A program made the position numbers and the translations under genes. Positions 25,862 to 36,800 of a stretch of DNA of 64,000 nt are shown piece after piece. Numbering within the stretch: position 1 is the stretch's first letter; every line of letters begins with the position of its first letter. The stretch comes from Pelagomonas calceolata (Eukaryota > Sar > Pelagophyceae > Pelagomonadales > Pelagomonadaceae), in the NCBI GenBank assembly GCA_918797485.1, contig CAKKNE010000002.1, forward strand, positions 1,082,501 through 1,146,500. The letters run 5' to 3'. A model generated the notes under the pieces. That model was not told the origin of the DNA, did no database searches, and was given only the letters and a program-made list of their open reading frames with translations.

Positions 25862-28800
25862 ATGGCCCACGGCCCCTGGGGATCATTGTCTCTGGTGTTT
25901 GCTGCTCTTAGTGTTTGCGGCGCTATTGACTCTCTCGGCGCACGGCCATCCGTGTCGTGGAACGCCGCGCGCGCAGAGTGCGAGTCCCGAGGCCAGGGAC
26001 TCTGCTCGTCCGAAGAGCTCTGTCCGACCGGTGCGCCGTTCGATGGCGGCGTTGACAGCACGGACACGTGGGTGCCCGTGTCGGACGGCAGCGACGAGTG
26101 GCTTCAGTACGGGAAATGGGCGAACTCGTGGCAGCCAGGACCACTCTGCAGTCTGCACAGCGTCCAGTACGCGCCCGACCCGCATCCCTGCCACACCCAT
26201 CCAGATCCGGCGCGGTACCCAGACGCGGCGAGCTGCGGCCACTCCTTCTTGTACTGCTGTAGCGGCGACGGCAACGATTCCGGGAGCTGCGCCGACGGTC
26301 TCTGCTACACGCTCTACTCGGGCGAGGACTCGCCATCGGAAGCTGAGGACAGATGCGAAGACCGCGGCGGGCACCTCGCCAAGGTGACTACGGCCGGGCA
26401 GGTCGCGACGGTGAAGGACGTGCTTAAGAATGTGCCCGACGGTAACTGCGTCCGCTTCGGCGCGATCAAGGAGGCTGGGTCCTGGCGGTTACTGCGATCG
26501 ACGTTATCGAGAACAATGGCGGGGAATACTGTAGCTGTTACTGGGTAGCGGACGACAACGTCTACGACGCGCCTTGCCACGGAGGGTGGGGCCAGGGCGA
26601 CTACTACCTCTGCGCGACAAGCGAGGGCGATGGCGAGGACTACTCCTTAACGTACTACGATGACGGGTCGGGCCAGACCTACGAGTGGATGAAGAGCAGC
26701 TGCGCAACAAAGGGCAAGCGCCTGTGCACGTACGGCGAGCTTTGCCCCAATGGAGGCCCGCACCAGGCCCCGTACGGCGGACAGCAAGCAAGCACGGATA
26801 TGTGGGCGCCAATAACTCCCGATGCGGGCGAGGGCGGCAGCACGAACCAGGATTGGGTTCAGATCGGGACGCGTGACGGTGGTATGTGCAACAAACACAG
26901 CTCATTTTACGGTGGCGTGCATGCTGACGAGTGCTGCTGTGGAGACTGGTGCAATACGAACGTGCAACAGGAATGGAAGCGCATATATGCGTGCTGTGAC
27001 GGGGAAGGTGGCTCCTCTACTACTACGACCGGCACGAACTGCCGAAGCGACATCTGCACGGACATTGCGAACGACTGTTGTGCGCCGGGCGGCGAGGCCC
27101 GCGGGTGCAGTATTACGGGCTACGAGGTCCAGCCGGATCCGACGGGGACCTCGGGCTACGGGCCTTGCGTCAGCACGTACGGCCAGGAGTCGGTGTATCA
27201 ATGCTGCGCGACGTCCTCGACGTCTGCTGGCAGCGGCTCCTTCGTGTACGTCGATCAAGCGAAGAGCTTCGACGACGCGCGCGCGTACTGCCGCGCGAAC
27301 TATCACGACCTCGCGTCGATCCACAGCTCCAGCGAGAATGCGGCAGTAGCGGCGCTTTGTCCCGGTGAATCATGCTGGATCGGGGGCTCCGACGCGGCCC
27401 AAGAGGGCACGTGGACCTGGTCGGACGGCACGGCGTGGGACTACGACAACTGGGAAAGCGGAGAGCCCAACAACTGGGGAGGCGACGAGCCCTACACCGT
27501 GATCTACGACTCAGGACGATGGAACGACGAGAGCCGCTATGGTACTTACCCATTCGTGTGCGCGACTACATTTACGATCACAAGCTCAAACGTGCATTGG
27601 GACGAATGTCCCGGCGAGTGTGCCGCCATCGGGGGCACATTCGCTTGCATCGACGACGAGTCGCAGAATGGGCAAGCCTTGGCGGCGTTTGGGGGCAGTT
27701 GTCCCGACGGAGCGGACGACTGCGGGGCATGGATCGCGGTGAACGATAAGGCGTCGGAGGGCAACTGGATCTGCACGGCCGACGGCAGCACACAAACCTA
27801 TCAACCTTGGTCTGCCATTGGTAGTGAACCCAACGGCGGCTCCGGCGAGAATTGCGCGAATATGTGGGGCCCAAACTCGGGAAGAAACGACGGGGCGTGG
27901 AACGACTACGGCTGTACCGGTGCTCGCATGCCATGCATCTGTAGGGGCGGGGGCGGTGGCTCCTCTGAGGATCTCTTCGTCGCTGGGCCCTCGGGGGGCA
28001 ATTACTACGACGCGACGGCCTACTGCTCAAGCATAGGCGCATCGATCGCCACCATCTATAGCGCGACCGAGAATGAGCTGGCGCGCCAAGCGTGCGGCGG
28101 CTCGTCGTGCTGGATAGGCCTCGAAGAAGTCGGCGGCAGCGCGTCGACGCCCAAGGCGAGCCAGACGTGGCGGTGGATGGATGGATCGACAGCCAGTTAC
28201 ACGAACTGGGATGATTGGGAACCGAATAATCACGATGGGAACGACGAGAGGAACGCCATGATGAATTGTTGCGGCACAGACGGCGTTGACGCGTCGGGCA
28301 TGTGGCACGACGCGCCGTACAACTACGACGAACCGCGACCCCTCTGCCGCACCGATGATTGCGGCCCATCCTCCGGCGGCTGCGATCCGATCTACAATTT
28401 CGCCGGCGCCACGCGGACGTGCACCTCGTCGAACTACCCCGAAAACTGCATCGTGGTGGTCGAGAACTCGCAGCATGCCGACTGCAATGCGTGGTGCGCT
28501 GCCGCCGGGTCTTGGTGTATTAATGGATGGGACTCCCACGGCGGCAGCTGCGATAACATAGACCAAACGGACGACACTTGGCCCCAGGGCTGCGGCGGCG
28601 ACAACCTTTTTCACGACGGAATATGCATGTGCGCTCCAGTCGGCGGCACGTCGTCCCAAACGGACGGCGGGCCGTGCACGCCGCAGCGCGCCGACAACCT
28701 CGATGACGACGGGCCGGACGCGGCGTCGGCGGCGACGATCATCGCGTGCGTCGCGGCGGCGATGTGTGCGGTCTTGATTGGAGTCGTCGGCTTTCTTTAC

Positions 28801-29271
28801 TGGAAGATGCAGCAGGTCCAGGGCCGGCCGGTGCGGCCCGTGGGCCAGGCGATCGCGGTGGAGATGGCCACGTACGGCCAGACGATGGCCGCCCCCAGCT
28901 ACGTCCTCAAGGCGGCGTCGGCGCCGCCCGGCCGAAGCTTTTGCGTCGACTGCGGTGCGGCGATCCAGGGCCGGTTCTGCGGCGCGTGCGGGCGGAATCA
29001 GCCCGCGGGGGCTCAGCCCGCGGCGGAGCCACCGTTCGTGGCGCCGACGCCGAACCTTTTCCGGCGGCAGCCAATGGACAATAACCAAGGCGCGCCGCAG
29101 AGCCTTCCCGTAGAGATCATCAGCGCCGCCGGACAAGGGCCGCCGGCCGGCGCTCGACCCGTCCCGCAGGGGTCCGTGATACAAGGCTCCGTGATACAAG
29201 GCTCCGTGGTGCCGGGGTCCGTCGTGCAGGGGTCCGCCGTGCAGGAATCCGCCGAGCAGGGGTACATTTAG
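25862..29271 (+). CDS. Tandem paralogue: type-I C-type-lectin-like surface protein, frame break
   Basis: The same signal peptide as the 21557 gene (MAHGPWGSLSLVFAALSVCG). Order: a Cys-rich module, a C-type-lectin-like domain, the YSLTYYDDG Cys module, an LCSS-type repeat, a lectin domain (FVYVDQAKSFDDARAYCRAN to SYGTYPFVCATT region), the SSNVHWDECPGEC module, and another lectin domain (LFVAGPSGGNYYDATAYCSS, CWIGLEEVGG, TNWDDWEPNNHDGND). Then a PAN/WSC-like Cys region, a membrane helix (AATIIACVAAAMCAVLIGVV) and a cytoplasmic zinc ribbon. The lectin domains carry WxDG and EPNN signatures, which suggest sugar binding. The frame shifts near 26480: GSWR in the first frame continues as VTAIDVIENNGGEYCSCYWV in the next, consistent with a one-base indel. 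Confidence 0.68.
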
Positions 29272-29442
29272 GTCCTTTGTCGAAGAAGAAGGACCAAGCA
29301 GATATTTACTGCGCCGTCGAATCGCCAGTCCCTTTCACCCCCCCTCCCCGCGGCAGATGGTGTTGCCGGCGTCCGCGTATATACCTTTTCTGATTAATTA
29401 CCTAGAGGCCCGGGGGGCCCAACATAGTTCATAAGACAATCG

Positions 29443-30432
29443 TTAGTCCAGCGACCCCAGGCACTGCTCGAGGCACCCGCACGCCGCGTTCCGGTAGCCG
29501 CCGCCGAAGAGGTTGTAGTGGTTCAGCTGGTGGTAGGCCTCGTAGAGCGGCCGCCGCATTCGAAATTTCGCCGCCTCGGGGATCAGTTCGCGGTAGCCGG
29601 CCCAGAAGCCCGATCCCAAAGAAGCGCACCAGGACATGCCCCACTCGGCCTCGTGGTGGCCGTAGTAGCACGCCGGGTCGAAGACCGACGGCGCGCCCGC
29701 GGCGGTGCCGATGTTGCCCGACCACAGGTCGCCGTGCAGGATGCACGGTTGTATGTCTTCATCCTCGTCGAAGAACTCATGCATTCGCGGTTTTAGTTGT
29801 TGCCACAGCCTGTCTATGGACGCGTCGCCCGCCAAATTCACCTGGTGGCCCATGCGCTGCTCCGACCAGAACTTTATCCAGTCGTCGTCCCAGCCGTTCG
29901 GCTGGGGCGTCGCCCCAATCGTATTATCGACGGGGAAGCCGAATTTACCGGAAGCGGCTTCGGGGTCGTCGGGCGTCGCGAGGTGCATGCGCGCCATGGC
30001 CCGGCCGAAGGTCTCGGCGTCGCCGCCGCGGCCCATGGTCAAAAACTCCATGACGATAAATGAACCTTTCCCGTCGTCGAAATCCGCCGCGTGGAAGACC
30101 TCGGGGATCCTTAGAGCGGGTTCGCCTCCTGATTCACTGGCCAGGCGCATGGCCGTCAGGCCGGCAGCTTCACCAGCAAACATCGATTTATAGGACTGGC
30201 TCGTCTGCTTGACGAAGTACTGCGCATCATTGGTAACCCACTTGCCCGTCTGGGCCCAGCCGGAGCCGCCCAACGAGCCGCCGCTCGGCTTCGCGTCGCC
30301 GCGGCCGGAGTCCGCGAACCACTTCTTGACGTCGCCGGCGCCGCCCATGACGACGGTGCTTCTCCGATGGCGTATCGGTGCGAGCGCGGCTGCCGAGCCT
30401 AACGTGGCCAGGAGCTGGAGCGTGCGGTGCAT
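29443..30432 (-). CDS. Plastid-targeted fructosamine/ketosamine-3-kinase
   Basis: Fructosamine kinases phosphorylate sugar adducts on lysines so that they decompose, a protein-repair step. The sequence has the APH-like fold: ATP-side segments GEAAGLTAMRLASESGGEPA and SFIVMEFLTMGRGGD, the catalytic loop CILHGDLWSGNIGTAAG (H-G-D...N) and the metal site PSVFDPACYYGHHEAEWGMS. The C-terminus YRELIPEAAKFRMRRPLYEA then YHQLNHYNLFGGGY is characteristic. N-terminal residues (MHRTLQLLATLGSAAALAPI) form a signal/transit leader. The open frame starts at a GTG; ATG 30430-30432 is used (329 aa). Substrate preference (fructosamine, ribulosamine or others) is not determinable. Confidence 0.88.
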   Translation of the reverse strand: MHRTLQLLATLGSAAALAPIRHRRSTVVMGGAGDVKKWFADSGRGDAKPSGGSLGGSGWAQTGKWVTNDAQYFVKQTSQSYKSMFAGEAAGLTAMRLASESGGEPALRIPEVFHAADFDDGKGSFIVMEFLTMGRGGDAETFGRAMARMHLATPDDPEAASGKFGFPVDNTIGATPQPNGWDDDWIKFWSEQRMGHQVNLAGDASIDRLWQQLKPRMHEFFDEDEDIQPCILHGDLWSGNIGTAAGAPSVFDPACYYGHHEAEWGMSWCASLGSGFWAGYRELIPEAAKFRMRRPLYEAYHQLNHYNLFGGGYRNAACGCLEQCLGSLD

Positions 30433-30865
30433 CACTGTGCCGAGCAGTGCGGTGCGGATGCAGCAAAACTGGTCTGAGCTATCGCACTCGACTGCGCGTC
30501 AAAGGCGGGCGCGGACGCAATCCTCGGGCTCCTCCCTCGCACTCAAGCACAGCTGCCGGTACACTAGCCGAGTTTTTGGCCTTGTGCTCTCTCTCTCAAC
30601 AAAAAGCTAGCAACTAAGCACGACGCTTCGTCGTGGAGTCTCGGAGAGCTGGTCTATAATGCTAAGCCCATGGATACGTTTCGTGTGGGGCCGGCCTCCA
30701 GGGAGAGCAGCGCCGGCAGCCAATTTGCCTGGGCAGGCGCCCACAGTCCCGCAGTGCTGCCCAAAACGCCAAAGCCACGGCCCTATGGGCCACCGGACGC
30801 TTTTCGTAGGATAGGGCCAGTCTCGCTCCCCCTGGGACGCCAAAAGCGCTGCCCCACGAGACAAG

Positions 30866-33800
30866 ATGGGCAGGGGCGCGGGCGCCAAGCGACGGGGCCA
30901 CGACGGCTCCCAGACCGAGGGCGAGCGGCGCTACGAGATGCTCGCGGAGTCGCGGAATTTGATGAGGCGCATCGACGCGAAGCTGCAAGACGTCGTGAGT
31001 GGCCCGCCCTCGTTAAAAGGCTCGGACGTCTACGGCCAGCAGATGGACACGTCGGCGGCTTTGAACAGGACCGAGGATTCCCGGAGAGAGCTCGAGGCGC
31101 TGCTGAAGTCCGTCGCGGAGGCCGTGCGGCCGAAGGATGACGAGGATGTTTTGGAGGAGCCCATTGACTTGGAAGTGACGGAGCAGCCCTTTGAGGACGG
31201 GAAGCGAGCCATCGCGAAGGCTAGAGAGGAGCTCCTGGAGGCCGCTTCACGAGCAAAAGAAGACGTGGCGACGGGCAGCTCCTCGCAGCGCCTCAAGGAG
31301 ACATTAATGGAGACGACGGAATCCCTCAAGTCGAAGGAGCGGGCTCTGGCCGACGCGCGGAAACGAGCCAGCGAGCTCAAGAATGAAGCTTCGTTGGAAA
31401 AGAGTTCGGCTGATCAAGCTAGGAAGGCCTTTGCAACTGTCGAAGAGAAACGTTCTTTGAGAGAGGGCCAGTGGCTGGACGTTGTCGAGAAGTACGAAGA
31501 CACGATCGCTAGTCTCGAGGCTGAAAGGGCAGCACTGGACCAGAAGCTAAGAGTGCTGGAGCAGACGTCCCGCGATAAGGATCTCCAAGTGCATCTCGAG
31601 GGCGAAGGGGGCTTTGGCGCCGAGGATTCGAAATACGCCGCATTGCAAGCGGAGATCGACCGGCTGCACGACGAGATCGATCGACTCATGAACGAGCCCG
31701 GGTCCGGCGCGGAGCTCATGAAGCGCAAGTTCCTCGAGGAGCAGCGGCGGCGCGAGGAGCTCGAGGCCAGGCTGCGCGAGTTGGAAGCGCAGAGTCGTTC
31801 AATGAAGGACCAGCTCGCGGCGGAGGCACGGCGCGCCGACGAGCTGAGCGCAAAGCTCATGTTCGCCTCGGCACCGACGGAAGACCCTGCGTTGCAGGCG
31901 CGCCTCCGCGACCTCGAGGCCCAGCTGGCGGCTATTCCACAACCGGAGCCGCCTCCACAAAAGGTCGAGACTATGGAGCGGGGCTCCCTGGCCACGGACC
32001 ACGAGCTGGAGATCTGCGTCTTGCGCAAGGAGAACGCGGATTTAAAGCTGTCGCTCGAGAAGGCGCAGCAGACCCTCGCGAAGGCCCAGAAGGTCCTGAA
32101 GCAGGCGCCCGACGCCGCGGCGGCGGCGGCCAGGGACGAGGAACTCGAGCGTCTGCGGGAAGCGCTGGCGCAGGCGAAGAGAGCCGCCGAGGAGACCGCC
32201 GCCGCGACTCCAGTCGAGGCCCCCACAACCGGCGCCACCACACCAGTCGACGACGACCGCGAGGCGCAGCTCGACGAACTAAGGAAGCTACTCGAGAAAT
32301 CGTCGGACGAGAACAAACAACTCAAGCAGCAATACTCAGAAGAGCTAGAATTAGAACGCAAGCGCGCCAAGGCGCGGGAGACGGCCGCGATGCGCGCGCA
32401 TCAAAAACTAATCGCGGAGCTCGAGCACCGCGCCAAGCTCGCCGAGAAGGAGTCCAGCAACGCGACGGCTTTGTCTGAGGCTCTACGCGGGGAAGTGTCG
32501 CATTTATCGACACGGTTGACGAAAGGTACTGATCTCCTAGAGAACGTCCTCGAGGACGACGATTTCGAGCGACGGCCCATCGAGGTCTTCCTGGACGAGG
32601 CCGACCGGTTGCGGAAGGCGAAGACGTCTCAGAGGTTGGAGAAGGCGGAGCGGTCTCTCCAAAGGGCGACGATGCGCAAGACTAATCTAGCTGCTGTTTT
32701 TGCATCTAGATTAGCTAAAAAAGCTCGCGTGTCGTTTGATGATGCCGCTGCTGGCTTAGAAGAGGAGGATCCCGAAGTCGCTAAGAGACGGCGGATTCGC
32801 GAGGCTATATTGTTGTTTGCCGTTCGATTGAAAAGGATGCAGGATCTCGCCGAGGAGACTGGGGAGAAGATGGCGGACATCATGGACTGCGGCGCGCCGC
32901 CTGTTAAGGAGGAGCCGGAGGTCGTACCCAAGGAGCCTGTTGTCGAGCCGCCGCCCGAGGAGGCGCGGCCGACGACGCCCGCTTCCACTGGTAGCAAGGC
33001 CCCGCCGAACACGCCCTTCCCGGCCGTCGAAAGTAGCGATCCGGAGCTGCGAGAGCGGCTCGGCGACCTCGAGGAGCAGCTGCGCGGCGCGGCGGCGGCG
33101 CGCGAGGATCTCGAGCGGGAGCTGGCGGAGGCGCGCAGCGCGAAGGATTCATTAACAGCGGACTACGAGGCGCGGCTCGCGGAGGCGCAAAGCATGTATG
33201 ATGCGCTCGTCGCGGACCACGAGGCGGCGGCGCGCGGCGCGGCGGACCGCGCCGACGCCGACCTCGCGTGCGTCCGGGCGAAGGACCACTTTCTACAATC
33301 GTGCGAGGACGCGGCGGCGGCGGCCGCGGCGGCGGCGCACGAGCGCGACGCCGCGCTCGCGGAAGCGCGCACCGCGGCGGCGCGCGCCGAGGAGCGCGCG
33401 CGCGCGGCGCTGGGGAACGTCGAGGGCGCGGCGGGCGCGCGCCTCGCCGAGCTCGAGGACCTCGTCGCGTCCTATGATTTGAGGTTCGGGGCGGAGGCGG
33501 CCGTCGTGCGCGCCAAGGACGGCGAGCTGGCGCGGCTGGCTCCATTATTATCTCGGGCGGCCGCCGAGGCCGTCGTCGTGGACGCCAAGGACGCGGAACT
33601 AAAACGTGCTGGTGCTGCGCTGGCCGAAGCGCGGAGCGACGCGGACAAAGCGGCTGAAGAGCTCGGGAAAGCGCGCGACGCCGCCGCTCGGAGCGAAGAC
33701 GCGACGGAACCCGAGGCGGCCGCGCCCGACACCAGGGACGAGGAACTCGCGCGGCTGCGGGCGGAGCTCGCCGACGCGCGCGGGCGGGAAGCTACCGAAA

Positions 33801-36800
33801 CCACTGCCGCCGAGGCGACGGACTCCGCCGAGGAGCCGCCGGTGCCTCCATTGGTAAGCCGCGCGCCGCGCGACCTCAGGGGGGACCTCGTCGCGTCGGT
33901 CCGGTCGCTGGGCTCGCCGCGGCGCGACCCCGCGGCGGAGGCCGCGGCGATCGCCGCGGCCGTGCGCGTCGCGCGCGCGGCGAGCCGGCGCATCAAGTCG
34001 CACGGCGACGAGCCCGACGACGCGCCGGCGCCCGTGGCGGCGCCCGCCGCCGATGGCACGGACGGCGAGCCGTCGGCGCTACGTCTCGCCGTCGCCGCCA
34101 GGGCCGAGGCGAGCCGCATCAGGGCCGACGCCGAGGCCGAGGCGGCGCGCATCGTCGACGCCGCGACCGCCGAGGCGGCGCGCATCACCGGAGACGCGGC
34201 GGCTCTGATGAGACGCGAGGCCGTCGAGGCGCGGGACGGCCCGTCCGAGGAGTTGACCGACGCCGCGGCTGAGGCCAAGCGTTTACTTTCCGAGGCCGAG
34301 GCCGAGGCGACACGCGTCAAGACCGAGGCCGCGGAGGCCGCCGCGCGCATCCGGGCCGAGGCCGCCGCCACTGGCGGCGGCGACCCCGCCGCCGTCGAGG
34401 CCGCCGTCGCCGAAGCTTTAGCGGCCGCCGTGCCCGAGGCGGTGCGGACGGCGCTCGCGGCGAACGACGCCGCGCACCGCGAGGAGGCCGAGGCCCTGGC
34501 GCGGCGCGTCCAGGCGAAGCTCGAAGCATTAAAGAAGCTGACGCGGGCCCTCGCGAAGCTACGGATGCAGGTTTCTCAGGAAGCGGCGCCGGAGGAGACA
34601 ACTTCCATAAAATGTTCCGCGGACGCGAAGACGGCGCTGTTCCGGTCGTCGGACGCCTGGGCCGCGGCCATGGAGGCCATCGAGCCCTCGATTGCTGCTT
34701 TACTAGATTCCTTAGCCGCGGCGGCGCGGGAGAACGACGAAGACCGAGTATCTTCCTTAAAAGCGGCCCTCGCCGAGCAGGACGTGGCGGAGCTAGGGAG
34801 AGCCCTCGCGAGGTTGCGCGACGGTCGCTGGGCGCAGGCGCCGGGCAACCCTGACGGTACGCAGTGGGACGTGGAATTCCGGGATACGTTCAGCGATGCC
34901 AAAGAAGGCAGAAAGGACGAGCGCATGGTCTGGCGGCCGCGCATCCCTGCTGTTAAGAACGACGGCCCGCGCGAGGTGGCCCTTGTAGAAGCTCTTGCTA
35001 AACAGCCGCTCGGGGAACTAGCCGCGGCGGCGAGCGTCGAGTACAAGAAGCTCGTGGCGCAGTGCGCGTCGGCGGAAACGTCGCGAAGAGATAAGATCGA
35101 CGTCGCCGACGATTTGAGGTTGGGTTGCCGGAGCTACCACGCGTTGCGGGACGCCGTCGACGCGGTCGGTGGGTGGGCTGCAGCAATATTAACTGAAGAC
35201 GGCACGCCCGACGACGCAATCGAATTGGACACGTGGCCCTGTGATGATCGGGCGAGGATGCAGCATGTATTGTTAGAGCATTTACGGGGCGAGACGAGTC
35301 GTCTCGAGGAGAAGGCCCGGGAAACATCTAGGAAGCTACGGGAAGCTAGGGGCGCGTCGCACGCCCAGGCCGACGAATTGGTCTCCAATAAACTAAGGAA
35401 GGCCCTGGCGCGGGAGGCCGACCGCATCTCCCAAGCGGCGGTGGCCGCGGAGAGAGCTAGAGTGGCTTCGGAGTTTGGGGTTCATACACTGCCAGAAATC
35501 GTGGACAGCTGCGCGTCGCCCATCATGTGGGATTCGTACGACGAGGCGACGCAGTCGTCTCCTGTCGGATTCGCGTCGCCCTCTTTTGATGCGGCGTGCC
35601 AATCAGTGGTGTATCAGAGCGAAGAGGGGTCGCAGTGCGAGTCGCCGTCCAGGAGGGAGCTCGTGTATACTGCGACCAAACAAGCTATTGCGCTCAATAG
35701 TAAGACGGTAGCCGAGCTGGAAGCCGAGCGCTTAAGGCACGGCGCGAAGATTCTCGACCACGAAGCCGCGGTCGCGGCCCTCGAAGCGACCGTTGCCCTC
35801 ATGAACTCGCAGAATGAAGACTTGGCGTCGCAGTTGGCCATGTCGCGGGACGAGGCCTCGAAACACTTGGAGGTACAGGTTCAACTCCAAAGACGCCTGC
35901 AGAAGCTGCTCGCGCAGGCGTCGGAGCTGAACGCGGAGCGTGCTGGATTAGTATTTGATAAAGCGAGGGAGTCTGCTGCTTTAGATAATGTGGAACGTAG
36001 ATTAGCGGATCTCCAGGAGGGCTCTGAGGACGATAGTGACGAGGACGAGGAGCCGTCGCGGCCGGCGTCGGCGCTACCGTCGCGCGCCACGACGGCGGCC
36101 ATCGATTCGCGCCCGTCGACGGGAGCTCTCAGCGATCTGCAGGGCAGGGACCCGTCCTTCGACCGCCATGTTAGGAGAGCTCTCCGGTACCAGCGCCGCA
36201 CGCTCGGCCAGCGCTTAAAGACGATCTTGCGACGCATTAATCAAGTCGACGCCGAGAAAGATTTACTAACTGAAAAGATCGTGGCGACGCAGTGGGTCCA
36301 CCGCCAGCCCCAAGTTGTGGTCTCTGGCAAGCCGTACGCTCATATTGCCCAGTACGCGCGGGCTCATCAAAGGTCTCAAAGCGCCCGGACGTGGAAGCAA
36401 GGGAGCACGTTGGGTGGCGTGTTACCTCCATCATTGCGAGGGCCGGTGCTGGACCTGTTGCCGCCCATCGCGCTGCCGAATGGCTCGGGCTCACCAAAAG
36501 ATTTCCGGCCGGGTCGAGTGCTCAAGGTGCCCATGGAACATATAGGAATGGACCCGCTGGGGTCGCCGGGCAAGGCTTTGTCCATCCGGAAGCCGCCCTT
36601 GTTTTCCGACGGCTCGATGCGTCATAGAAGGGGGTCGCGGTGCTCGACGCCCGAGAAAGCGGATGTATTAGCGTACTGTCATGCTAATGACGAGAACTGT
36701 ACTCGGGATAACCGCGACGCGCGGATCGTGGACCAGCGCATCGCGGACCAGACGCCGTTGCGGACGCCCGAAGGATTTTCTGTCGCGCGGTCGCCCGAAG

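Larger units (their letters stand above)
21310..29400 (+). repeat. Tandem duplication of lectin-gene units
   Basis: Two units, about 21310-25500 and 25590-29400, share the promoter motif, leader segments (TATGGTTCGTCTATTAGCTA), signal peptide, membrane/tail region and the 3' flank (GGCAGATGGTGTTGCCGGCG then TCCGCGTATATACC). Two internal blocks (22750-23125 with 27569-27945; 23140-23545 with 26636-27030) are almost base-identical although their order differs between the genes. Confidence 0.85.

Noticed and set aside
21557-29271. Programmed frameshifting in the lectin-like genes
   Set aside because: No slippery heptamer with a following stem was seen at either break; indel or rearrangement explains them more simply.
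30563-30612. GCTAG motif copy between the kinase and coiled-coil genes
   Set aside because: ACACTAGCCG and AGCTAGCAAC arms are present but too far apart and out of order to count as a true copy.
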